Assembly (NCBI GenBank): GCA_003140275.1
Contig: PLJQ01000453.1
Coordinates: 9,815 to 15,382, forward strand
DNA length: 5,568 bases
Source of the DNA: Limisphaerales bacterium
GTDB lineage: Bacteria; Verrucomicrobiota; Verrucomicrobiia; Limisphaerales; PALSA-1396
Direction of reading: 5' to 3'
Shown here: positions 1 through 5,568 of the stretch, in pieces
How the letters are laid out: the number at the start of each line of letters is the position of its first letter
How positions within the stretch are numbered: position 1 is the first letter of the stretch
Position numbers and translations under genes: made by a program
Notes under the pieces: generated by a model
Databases searched by the model: none
The model's input: the letters and a program-made list of their open reading frames with translations, nothing else
What the model was told of the DNA's origin: nothing

Positions 1-61
1 CTTTGCGGTGCTCGTACAGGCGTTGGTTCAAGTGAGTCCAGGCAACCCAACTGACGAGCAC
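1..61 (-). CDS. Possible start of a downstream minus-strand gene (partial, unrecognised)
   Basis: A GTG at 61-59 opens a frame that stays open to the window edge and reads VLVSWVAWTHLNQRLYEHRK. It lies 7 bp after the stop of the YtkA-like fragment on the same strand, the tight spacing expected of a cotranscribed neighbour. A weak purine stretch (GAGCGGAA) precedes the GTG. The same frame is also open further upstream, across the end of the YtkA-like gene, so the GTG is only a candidate start. Twenty codons are too few to name a family. The segment has aromatic and hydrophobic residues followed by a basic end. It could equally be chance open frame. Confidence 0.25.
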   Translation of the reverse strand, partial: MLVSWVAWTHLNQRLYEHRK

Positions 62-68
62 ATTCCGC

Positions 69-530
69 TCAGGGGACCACTCGGATGCCAAAGGGAGCAA
101 AGCGTGAGCGCCCATCAATCTGAACCTGGGCGAAAAGTCGAACGAAGCCGGACCGCAACGCATAAATCTGAAATTCAAGTTCCGGTCCACCGCGCGCACT
201 CGCATCCAAAACAGGAGGACCCTTCGGATGCCTGTGCAACACCGTCTTATAGTCTTCGTTGAATCCGACCAGATGAGCAAAGGTCGCCATGATCGGCTCC
301 AGTTGGGTGAAGCCCTTGCCATCGGCGGTCGTGATTCTCAGTTTGGCGAAGGCGGGCCGTCCAACGCTGATTTCCCTTTGCGCCAGGATTAATTCATAAT
401 CAAATCCGTCCACGGTTGTTTTGAAGTTGACCATGCGGTCGGTCAGCGGCTCACCAGTCGTGGAAGCGGAAATATCCGTCATGGCGTATTCCTGAAGTCC
501 AAGCGGGTTCGGTCGCAAGTCCGCCCACAC
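69..530 (-). CDS. 5'-truncated secreted beta-sandwich protein, YtkA/FixH-like C-terminal part
   Basis: The frame ends at TGA 71-69. Counting from the GTG at 530, it has 153 residues. Residues 81-153 show the pattern of the YtkA/FixH-like domain found in envelope and metal-handling proteins: an AHLVGF strand, a Tyr-Lys-x-x-x-His-x-His-Pro turn (H99, H101), a GPELEFQIYAL strand, then GFVRLFAQVQ and a final FAPFGIRV strand. The family's upstream motif (Tyr-Arg-x-(Phe/Trp)-Ala-Asp followed by Pro and Gln) is present as YRVWADLRP, but it straddles the GTG: S-Y-R is encoded at 539-531 and the in-frame stop is at 551-549. No signal peptide or first domain half is present, so the gene has lost its 5' end. 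Translation might restart at ATG 482, which has AGGAA six bases upstream. The homologous frame otherwise seems intact. The break coincides with an IS scar at 540-570. The precise function is unknown, and I regard this as a probable pseudogene. Confidence 0.6.
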   Translation of the reverse strand: MWADLRPNPLGLQEYAMTDISASTTGEPLTDRMVNFKTTVDGFDYELILAQREISVGRPAFAKLRITTADGKGFTQLEPIMATFAHLVGFNEDYKTVLHRHPKGPPVLDASARGGPELEFQIYALRSGFVRLFAQVQIDGRSRFAPFGIRVVP

Positions 531-541
531 GCGGTAGCTGG

Positions 542-557
542 TATTGTATCATTTTGA
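542..557. repeat. Candidate IS terminal inverted repeat, left copy
   Basis: TATTGTATCATTTTGA lies immediately beyond the transposase stop, where an IS1-like element's 3' end is expected. It matches the reverse complement of 836-851 at 13 of 16 positions, with an uninterrupted 8-base core TATTGTAT. The coding homology of the YtkA-like gene resumes directly outside it (S-Y-R codons at 539-531). Confidence 0.4.
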
Positions 558-569
558 ATACTAGTCAAT

Positions 570-743
570 CTAATCCACGACTTCTTCCAAGCTCCAAACG
601 CGGTCTGTAACACCCGCTTCCATCGCCGGAGTGACCCGCAAAGTATGATGAATCCGGCAAAAGTTGTAGTTCATAAAGTAGAGCGCAACGTTGCACTCCA
701 AGTTTTCCAGCTTCTTCGAGTAAGACCATGGTATATTGCATTT
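570..743 (-). pseudogene. 3' remnant of an IS1-like transposase
   Basis: The minus frame between TGA 746-744 and TAG 572-570 encodes 57 residues. From about position 722 down it matches the well-known C-terminal end of IS1-like DDE transposases common in Acidobacteria, Verrucomicrobia and Proteobacteria. The segments, in order, are YSKKLEN, then VALYFMNYNFCRIHHTLR, then VTPAMEAGV and DRVWSLEEVV. Expected length is roughly 250-300 residues, so only about the last fifth survives. The HTH region and catalytic acidic residues are absent. There is no start codon at the beginning of the homology, and the residues before YSKK do not continue the family. The stop position suits a natural C-terminus. 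The overlapping 60-residue frame at 747-565 is an out-of-frame shadow. Family recognition is from memory of the motif and is confident at the level of 'IS1-like transposase tail', less so for the exact subgroup. Confidence 0.8.
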
Positions 744-835
744 TCATATTGCAAAATTGTGTAGAAACAAGGACATTGTTCCTAAATGTGAACCCTTAAT
801 GACATGAGGCAATCTTTTGCCTATGTTTCGCATTG

Positions 836-851
836 TCAACCTTATACAATA
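836..851. repeat. Candidate IS terminal inverted repeat, right copy
   Basis: TCAACCTTATACAATA is the inverted partner of 542-557. It ends 15 bases before the preferred ATG (867) of the LamG gene. If it is the outer edge of the element, the earlier in-frame ATG at 804 lies within IS-derived DNA. Confidence 0.35.
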
Positions 852-866
852 TCCACGAAAACGCCT

Positions 867-2900
867 ATGAAAACAGCCTCTTCTCCCGGACTGACCACTC
901 GATTCTTTATAGTGATTTCAGTCTGTTGTGCCACACTCCTGCATGAACCGTCAGCCTCGGCAGCAACTTCCGTTGTCGGATTGTGGCGGTTCGATGAGGG
1001 CAGCGGAACTAATATTCTTGATTCGTCAGGACTGGGGAATGGCGGGACACTCACGGGCGAGAACGGCAATGTTCCGGCGCGTGTCCCGGGGCAGGCAGGG
1101 TTCGGCGGTGCCCTCCAGTTCACGAATAACGGCACCGACCACGCTTATGTAAATATTCCCGGTGCCGCCTCACTCATGATCGGCCAGACAGCCACGAATC
1201 CTTGGACAATCACTGCCTGGGTCTATGAGAATTCGAACGGCACCAGCAATTTCGTGGCGAGTTATGGACGGATACTCACCATCGACGACGGCAACACTTT
1301 CGAGTTCGAGTCCGGGGCATCCGGCGACGCCCAGATGTACACCTGGAGCGAGATCAACGCTCCGTGGCAGCTAGCGTGGGGCGTAGGATCTTCCGTTGCA
1401 CCACTTTTGGATCAATGGGTTCATTGGGCGGTGGTTTACGACGGAACCAACCTGACGATCTACCGAAATGCGAATCAAGGGCCGCAGGGCGGCATCGCTT
1501 CCTCACCGGTGACTTCGTCTCTGGCTTTCCCGGGCTATACCGGCGCCGTTCTGATCGGCTCGGAACTCGATCAAGCGGCCAGCACTACCTGGAACGGGAT
1601 GTTGGACGACGTGGCGGTGTTTGCCGGGGCTCTGACCCAATCGCAAATCGCCACGTTGATGTCGGGTGATTTTTCGTCATTCGTCGGTGGGCCTGCGGGC
1701 ATTGTCAGCCAGCCGCAAAACCAGACCGTGCCACAAGGATCGGCCACCACTTTCAGTGTTGGCCCGGATGGCCAGACGCCGTTCCAGTATCAGTGGTATT
1801 TTAACGGCACCAACAAGTTGTCAAGCGCCAGCAACCCGACCGCTACCAACGCCACGTTGCTATTGACTAATCTTCAGTTGGGCCAGTCCGGGATTTATTC
1901 GGTGGTGGTTAGCAACTCCGTGGGAGGGGTAACCAGTCAGGGCGCCACCCTTTTTGTGTTCAAGGCGAACTTGGTCGGCCTGTGGCGGTTTAACGAAGGA
2001 AGCGGGACCAATGCGCTGGACTCTTCCGGCTTGGGAAATAATGGAGTCCTCGCCGGTGAAAATGGAAATGTGCCGGCGTGGGCGGCTGGACAAACAGGAT
2101 TTGGCGGCGCTCTGCGTTTCACAAATGACGGCACCAATCACGCCTACGTCGCAATTCCGAGCAATGGCTCGCTGCTGATTGGCCAGACCGCCACGAATCC
2201 CTGGACCATTACTGCCTGGGCCTATGAGGATTCGAATGGCACCAGCGACTTTGTGGCGACTTACGGACGGATACTCACGATCGACGACGGCATGGCGTTC
2301 CAATTGGAATCCGGAGCCTCAGGCGACGCGGAGCTTTACACCTGGGCGCGGGCCAATGGGCAATGGCAGGTCGCCTGGGGCATCGGTTCCGCGGTCGCCC
2401 CGCTTCTGGATCAATGGGAACATTGGGGGATAGTTTATGACGGCACCAATCTCTCCGTTTACCGCAACGGCAACACTGGCCCCAACGGGGGTTTAGCCTC
2501 CCAGCCCGTCACTGCTGCACTCGGCGGATACCTCGATTTCCAGGATGGGATTCTTATCGGTTCTGAACTGGCTCAACCCGCCAACCGCACCTGGAATGGC
2601 AGCTTGGATGACGTGGCGGTCTTCAATATCGCATTGTCCCCGGCTCAAATCCAGACGGTCATGGCCGGTGATTTTAGCGCGTTCGTTCCGCGGCCTCAGT
2701 TGTCAATCAGCGCAAGTTCGGGGAACATTGTTCTCCATTGGCCGGCGGCGCAGTCCACGTTCCAGATTCAATCCACCACAAACCTGGCTCCGGCATCTTG
2801 GGCCAATGTTTCCACTCAGCAGGTGCAAAATGGCAGCTCAGTAATGGTGACCCTGCCAATCGGCGCCGGGACCCATTTCTTCCGCTTGATTGGACCTTGA
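867..2900 (+). CDS. Secreted two-LamG, Ig-like protein, probably carbohydrate- or surface-binding
   Basis: The 677-residue product starts with a signal peptide (Lys2, Arg12, hydrophobic FFIVISVCCATLL, cleavage near ASA at residue 32). Residues 37-272 form a LamG-type concanavalin-A-like beta-sandwich: VGLWRF opening, PWTITAW strand, WxHWAxVYDGTNLxIYRN, and a WNGxLDDVAVF closing strand. Residues 277-364 form an Ig-like domain (QPQNQTVPQG, QYQW with W310, SGIYSVVVSN with Y344, no cysteines). Residues 370-606 are a second LamG about 70% identical to the first. Residues 607-677 form a beta domain ending in HFFRLIGP, of the type often found at the C-terminus of Verrucomicrobia exported proteins. 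No catalytic residues are evident, so I infer adhesion or glycan binding outside the cell. An in-frame ATG at 804 would add 21 residues. I prefer 867 because it gives a normal signal peptide and because 804 may lie in IS-derived DNA. Neither start has a convincing Shine-Dalgarno sequence. The gene lies 109 bp before the next gene on the same strand. Confidence 0.85.
   Translation: MKTASSPGLTTRFFIVISVCCATLLHEPSASAATSVVGLWRFDEGSGTNILDSSGLGNGGTLTGENGNVPARVPGQAGFGGALQFTNNGTDHAYVNIPGAASLMIGQTATNPWTITAWVYENSNGTSNFVASYGRILTIDDGNTFEFESGASGDAQMYTWSEINAPWQLAWGVGSSVAPLLDQWVHWAVVYDGTNLTIYRNANQGPQGGIASSPVTSSLAFPGYTGAVLIGSELDQAASTTWNGMLDDVAVFAGALTQSQIATLMSGDFSSFVGGPAGIVSQPQNQTVPQGSATTFSVGPDGQTPFQYQWYFNGTNKLSSASNPTATNATLLLTNLQLGQSGIYSVVVSNSVGGVTSQGATLFVFKANLVGLWRFNEGSGTNALDSSGLGNNGVLAGENGNVPAWAAGQTGFGGALRFTNDGTNHAYVAIPSNGSLLIGQTATNPWTITAWAYEDSNGTSDFVATYGRILTIDDGMAFQLESGASGDAELYTWARANGQWQVAWGIGSAVAPLLDQWEHWGIVYDGTNLSVYRNGNTGPNGGLASQPVTAALGGYLDFQDGILIGSELAQPANRTWNGSLDDVAVFNIALSPAQIQTVMAGDFSAFVPRPQLSISASSGNIVLHWPAAQSTFQIQSTTNLAPASWANVSTQQVQNGSSVMVTLPIGAGTHFFRLIGP
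975..1682 (+). repeat. Intragenic ~710-bp direct repeat, copy 1 (LamG domain 1)
   Basis: This stretch encodes residues 37-272 of the LamG protein and is repeated at 1974-2684. Aligning the two translations by eye gives about 70% identity with a single-residue length difference near the C-terminal end. Runs of near-identical DNA remain, for example around the codons for IGQTATNPWTITAW and YGRILTIDDG. Confidence 0.85.
1974..2684 (+). repeat. Intragenic ~710-bp direct repeat, copy 2 (LamG domain 2)
   Basis: Second copy of the LamG module, encoding residues 370-606. The differences from copy 1 cluster in the stretch after GDAxxYTW and in the loop before LIGSEL. The core strands and the LLDQW..HW segment are almost unchanged, which fits divergence of surface loops on a conserved fold. 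Confidence 0.85.
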
Positions 2901-2946
2901 GAATTCGAAATGGGCGGGAGTGATCTGTGCTGATGGTATGGAAAAT

Positions 2947-2961
2947 ATCTCAATTTGAGAT
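2947..2961. other. Small perfect inverted repeat between the two secreted-protein genes
   Basis: ATCTCA-ATT-TGAGAT forms a six-base-pair stem with a three-base loop, 46 bp after the LamG stop. No T-tract follows it, so it is not a convincing intrinsic terminator. It could be a weak hairpin, an operator half-site pair, or chance. The rest of the 109-bp gap shows no clear promoter. Confidence 0.25.
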
Positions 2962-3009
2962 TACATCGACGACTTGTCTTTGCGTAAAAATTCCGGATTT
3001 CCATTCTCG

Positions 3010-5568
3010 ATGAGTGTTTGGGTGCTACTTGCCACCGTCGCGGTTTTTATAAACGTGCAGGCTGCCACCAATCTGCCTTCCTATTACGCCCATCCCACGG
3101 AATTGGATTCTTATGGCGTAATCGCACCCTGGTATCATGGATTAAACGGGCAGTTGGATGAGCGTCTAAACACGGCCGTGAATGTTTATAAACGCTATCC
3201 CTGGGTGGACAAGCCAAAGGCGGTGATGGCCGCGCCAGACTTCATTTACAATTCCCACTGGAGCATCAAACCCGACGGCACCATCCTGATTCCTCCGACG
3301 ACCGATTGGATGTGCGGAGATCTGGCTCAACGCACCTGGAGCACCATAAAGGGACTCACAGCTTACTACCAATATAGCGGCGATCCGATCGCGTTCGTCT
3401 ATATTCCTCGAGCGGTCGATTATATTTTGGATTACGGGTTGACCGATGAAAAGGCGGACTGGCCTTTATTTCCCATCAGCACGCCGACCCGAGGAAAAGC
3501 CTATGGCAAATGCGATCCGGCTGGCCGCAATCAACTCGACCTCTGTGCAATTGTGGGTATCGAAGTGCTTCGCGCCTACAAGCTCACCGGAAATCCGCGC
3601 TACCTTCAGCTGGCGAAACATTGGGGCGACGTGTTCGCCGCCAAGTGCCAGATCACACATCCGGATATTTCACCATGGAACCGTTACGTGGATCCTTCCG
3701 TTGTGGGATGGTCCGATGTGCTCACCGGCACCACCTCCATCATTGTTGATTTTCTCGACGACTTGATTCAAATCGATTTTTTGGGACAAGCCAACGCGAT
3801 TCTTAAGGCCAGGGACGCCGGCAGGCGTTTCCTGAACGAGCGAATGCTGCCCGCTTGGTGGGTTGATGACACGTGGGGGCGGACATATTGGGATTGGGAC
3901 AATCCCATGATGTGCGGCATGGTCTCAATGTGCGCCGACCATTTCATGAAGTATCCCCAAGCCTATCCCAACTGGCGGAACGACCTGCGAAACATGCTTT
4001 CACTGGTTTGGAATCGCAACTGCGTCGCCCCGGATTCCTACGGCGACGTGTATGGAGGTTCCTGGGCGTTTCCAGAATCTTCCGTTTGCTGCGGCACTTC
4101 TCTCTCTTACAACCAATACACTGCCGGCCCGACGCTGATTCGTTACGGCGTGCTGGCCCACAGCGAGTGGGCTGCTGAAATTGGCCGGCGTATGATGCTC
4201 ATGGCGACCTACGACAGCCTTCCCAACGGCGTCGTGAAGGACGGCTTGTTTGGCGACCAGGTTGCGACTGCCGAATGGTCGAATCTGGCTCATCCGTGGC
4301 CGTTGTGTCAGGTGCTGGAAGCCATTGCGTGGCTTCCAGAAAAATTCGCTCCAAACCGAGAAAACCACATTGTCCGTTCCTCTTCCGTCGTGCGGGAAGT
4401 CCGTTATGAAAAAGGCCGAGTTGCTTACACCACCTTTGATTCGCCGCCGGGCGTGCAGGAAGTCATGCGGTTGACCTTTCGTCCCAGGTCCATTCAGGCC
4501 GATGGCCACCGGCTCAAAGAGCGCTCCACTCTGGACGCCAACGGCTACTCTCTTGCTCCATTGTCTAACGGCGACTGGATTGTCAGCGTGCGGCACGATG
4601 GTTCCCGAAACATACAAGTGGTCGGAGACGATCCACAACAAATTGCCGACCCTGCTTCATTCGTGTTTACAGGAACATGGGCGACGATAAAAGACCACGC
4701 CGCGCCGGGCGGTTTATTCCGATCTGCGGATCGACCGGACGCGACACTGACCTTCCGATTCGTCGGCAATCAAGTGCGACTGCTGGGCGTCGTTGGCCCT
4801 GCTGGAGGTTGGGCTGATGCCTTCGTGGACGGTGTGAAGCAGCCGACGCTGGTTGAGTGTTGGAATCCCACGGCGCGGCATCAACAACCCATCTTTCTCA
4901 AGAATGGCCTGACCAATGGACTCCATGAATTGAAAATCGTAGCGCGAGGTGAGAAAAATCCTCTGGCGCGTGGCGCTCAGATTGGAATCGAATCCGCCCA
5001 ATACTCCGCGGCGACCGGAGATGCGGGTTTCGGTTCCGGTGGCGGGCCGAAAGGCGCGCAACGGCTGATCTTTGGTTACACCGGACGGGAGGACTACATC
5101 GACTCGAAGGGTAACATCTGGCGACCGGGCACGGAGTTTGTCGTTCGCGCGGGAGCCAACGTGGACACCGTCGCGCGGTGCTGGTGGCATAATCGTCGCA
5201 GCCAGTATATCGGCGGCACTCCCGATGAGGAAATCTACCGCTACGGGGTTCATGCGCCGGAGTTCTGGGTGAACCTCACCACCGCGCCCGGCACTTACAG
5301 GGTGCGCTTGCATTGGGCGGACACGCCCGAAACGCCGTGGGTCGAGCGTGAAGGAGATAAGTGGGAGCAGGTTTCCCGTCCCACGACCGTGCTCATCAAT
5401 GGCCGGACGGTGATTGAAAATCTGAACGTGCGAAAGGAAGTGGGAACATTCCGTGCATACACGCGCGAATTTCAAAACCTCCAGCCCCAAAACGGCATCA
5501 TTGAACTGCGGTTTAAATCCATGCCGGGCCATGAGGCGATGATTCAGGCGGTGGAGATCATCGCCGAG
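3010..5568 (+). CDS. Exported multidomain protein: GH-like alpha/alpha toroid, beta-sandwich and malectin-like modules (3' partial)
   Basis: The frame is open from TGA 2956-2958 to the window edge, giving 853 residues from ATG 3010 with no stop reached. The N-terminus is an export signal (MSVWVLLATVAVFINVQA). A TTG at 2980 would add a basic start (MRKNSG...), a more typical n-region; neither start has a clear ribosome-binding site. Residues ~25-450 look like an alpha-hairpin toroid: GDLAQRTWSTIKGLTAYYQY (103-122), LDLCAIVG...AYKLTGNPRYLQLAKHW, WDWDNP (294-299), E356-S-S-V-C360-C361-G, and NLAHPWP (425-431). Residues ~453-545 are beta-rich. Residues 551-666 form a binding-type beta-sandwich (FRFVGNQVRLLG, then GGWADAFVDGVKQ). 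Residues 685-853 are malectin-like (LIFGYTGREDYIDSKGN..W, GTYRVRLHWADTP, VLINGRTVIENLNV, IQAVEII). The last strand ends at the window edge, so the protein is nearly complete. By fold I infer a polysaccharide-acting glycoside hydrolase or lyase; the substrate is unknown. Confidence 0.8.
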   Translation, partial: MSVWVLLATVAVFINVQAATNLPSYYAHPTELDSYGVIAPWYHGLNGQLDERLNTAVNVYKRYPWVDKPKAVMAAPDFIYNSHWSIKPDGTILIPPTTDWMCGDLAQRTWSTIKGLTAYYQYSGDPIAFVYIPRAVDYILDYGLTDEKADWPLFPISTPTRGKAYGKCDPAGRNQLDLCAIVGIEVLRAYKLTGNPRYLQLAKHWGDVFAAKCQITHPDISPWNRYVDPSVVGWSDVLTGTTSIIVDFLDDLIQIDFLGQANAILKARDAGRRFLNERMLPAWWVDDTWGRTYWDWDNPMMCGMVSMCADHFMKYPQAYPNWRNDLRNMLSLVWNRNCVAPDSYGDVYGGSWAFPESSVCCGTSLSYNQYTAGPTLIRYGVLAHSEWAAEIGRRMMLMATYDSLPNGVVKDGLFGDQVATAEWSNLAHPWPLCQVLEAIAWLPEKFAPNRENHIVRSSSVVREVRYEKGRVAYTTFDSPPGVQEVMRLTFRPRSIQADGHRLKERSTLDANGYSLAPLSNGDWIVSVRHDGSRNIQVVGDDPQQIADPASFVFTGTWATIKDHAAPGGLFRSADRPDATLTFRFVGNQVRLLGVVGPAGGWADAFVDGVKQPTLVECWNPTARHQQPIFLKNGLTNGLHELKIVARGEKNPLARGAQIGIESAQYSAATGDAGFGSGGGPKGAQRLIFGYTGREDYIDSKGNIWRPGTEFVVRAGANVDTVARCWWHNRRSQYIGGTPDEEIYRYGVHAPEFWVNLTTAPGTYRVRLHWADTPETPWVEREGDKWEQVSRPTTVLINGRTVIENLNVRKEVGTFRAYTREFQNLQPQNGIIELRFKSMPGHEAMIQAVEIIAE

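Larger units (their letters stand above)
540..854 (-). mobile_element. Probable decayed/internally deleted insertion element
   Basis: This AT-rich block separates the YtkA-like fragment from the LamG gene and contains the transposase tail. The sequence at 542-557 (TATTGTATCATTTTGA) pairs as an imperfect inverted repeat, 13 of 16 positions, with 836-851 (TCAACCTTATACAATA), each flanked outward by a GG/CC dinucleotide. This resembles IS terminal repeats enclosing about 315 bp, far shorter than a full IS1-like element, so most of the transposase gene would have been deleted. No target-site duplication is visible at the outer edges. The sequence to the right is not the missing half of the YtkA-like gene, so this is not a simple insertion. 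The repeat ends carry outward-facing TACAAT hexamers (548-543 minus, 845-850 plus) that could act as -10 elements for either neighbour. The only minus-strand -35 candidate, TTGACT at 568-563, is 14 bp away, which is short. The boundaries are inferred. Confidence 0.4.

Noticed and set aside
8..262. 84-residue plus-strand open frame at the left edge
   Set aside because: It overlaps the YtkA-like fragment in antisense. The translation shows no domain, while the minus frame has clear family motifs.
565..747. 60-residue minus-strand frame starting at ATG 747
   Set aside because: It is shifted by one base from the real transposase-tail frame. Its translation has no family resemblance, whereas the shifted frame does.
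804..866. N-terminal extension of the LamG protein from ATG 804
   Set aside because: It would place 21 residues before an otherwise normal signal peptide. It also lies inside the likely IS relic and lacks a ribosome-binding site. It remains possible but less likely than ATG 867.
1860..2303. 147-residue minus-strand open frame
   Set aside because: It is antisense to the Ig-like and second LamG domains. The composition is shadow-like and there is no independent support.
2901..3009. Intrinsic terminator or promoter between the two large genes
   Set aside because: The only clear hairpin (2947-2961) has a six-base stem and no T-tract. No -35/-10 pair with sensible spacing was found.
4000..4641. 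213-residue minus-strand open frame
   Set aside because: It is antisense to the toroid and linker region of the 3010-5568 gene. No family motif or convincing start context was seen.
4714..5532. 272-residue minus-strand open frame
   Set aside because: It lies wholly opposite the binding and malectin-like modules of the 3010-5568 gene, whose motifs are clear. The minus-strand product has no recognisable domain and looks like an antisense shadow in GC-rich coding DNA.
1..5568. CRISPR array, tRNA or rRNA
   Set aside because: No short regularly spaced repeats were seen, and nothing resembling tRNA arms or rRNA sequence. The only long repeat is the coding LamG duplication.

Overview
The window looks like a piece of a Verrucomicrobiota-type chromosome (Pedosphaera/Limisphaera-like soil or freshwater lineages). 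The reasons are the large secreted proteins built from LamG, Ig-like and malectin-like modules, a C-terminal beta domain ending in FFRL, moderately GC-rich coding sequence, and no clear Shine-Dalgarno sequence before either large gene. The assignment is inferred from architecture, not from a marker gene.

Layout. Positions 69-548 (minus) carry the C-terminal part of a secreted beta-sandwich protein of the YtkA/FixH-like type. Its first recognisable motif lies upstream of any usable start codon, so the gene is 5'-truncated. Just upstream on the same strand, positions 570-743 encode the last ~50 residues of an IS1-like transposase with its original stop but no start. An imperfect inverted repeat at 542-557 and 836-851 may mark the ends of that decayed insertion element. 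The 5' truncation and this IS scar meet within about 20 bp.

Positions 867-2900 (plus) encode a 677-residue secreted protein: signal peptide, LamG domain, Ig-like domain, a second LamG domain about 70% identical to the first, and a C-terminal beta domain. The LamG pair appears as a ~710-bp direct repeat in the DNA. After a 109-bp gap, an open frame runs from 3010 (or TTG 2980) to the window edge. It encodes at least 853 residues: signal peptide, a large alpha/alpha-toroid region resembling glycoside hydrolases, a beta linker, a sialidase-type beta-sandwich binding module and a malectin-like module. Its stop codon lies beyond the window.

The two plus-strand genes are codirectional and both exported. 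They fit a carbohydrate-binding and carbohydrate-processing pair acting outside the cytoplasm. The most interesting items are the second protein, whose toroid carries a Cys-Cys-Gly motif reminiscent of the cysteine/zinc active site of GH127-type enzymes, and the hidden IS scar that seems to have beheaded the YtkA-like gene and set the upstream boundary of the LamG gene.
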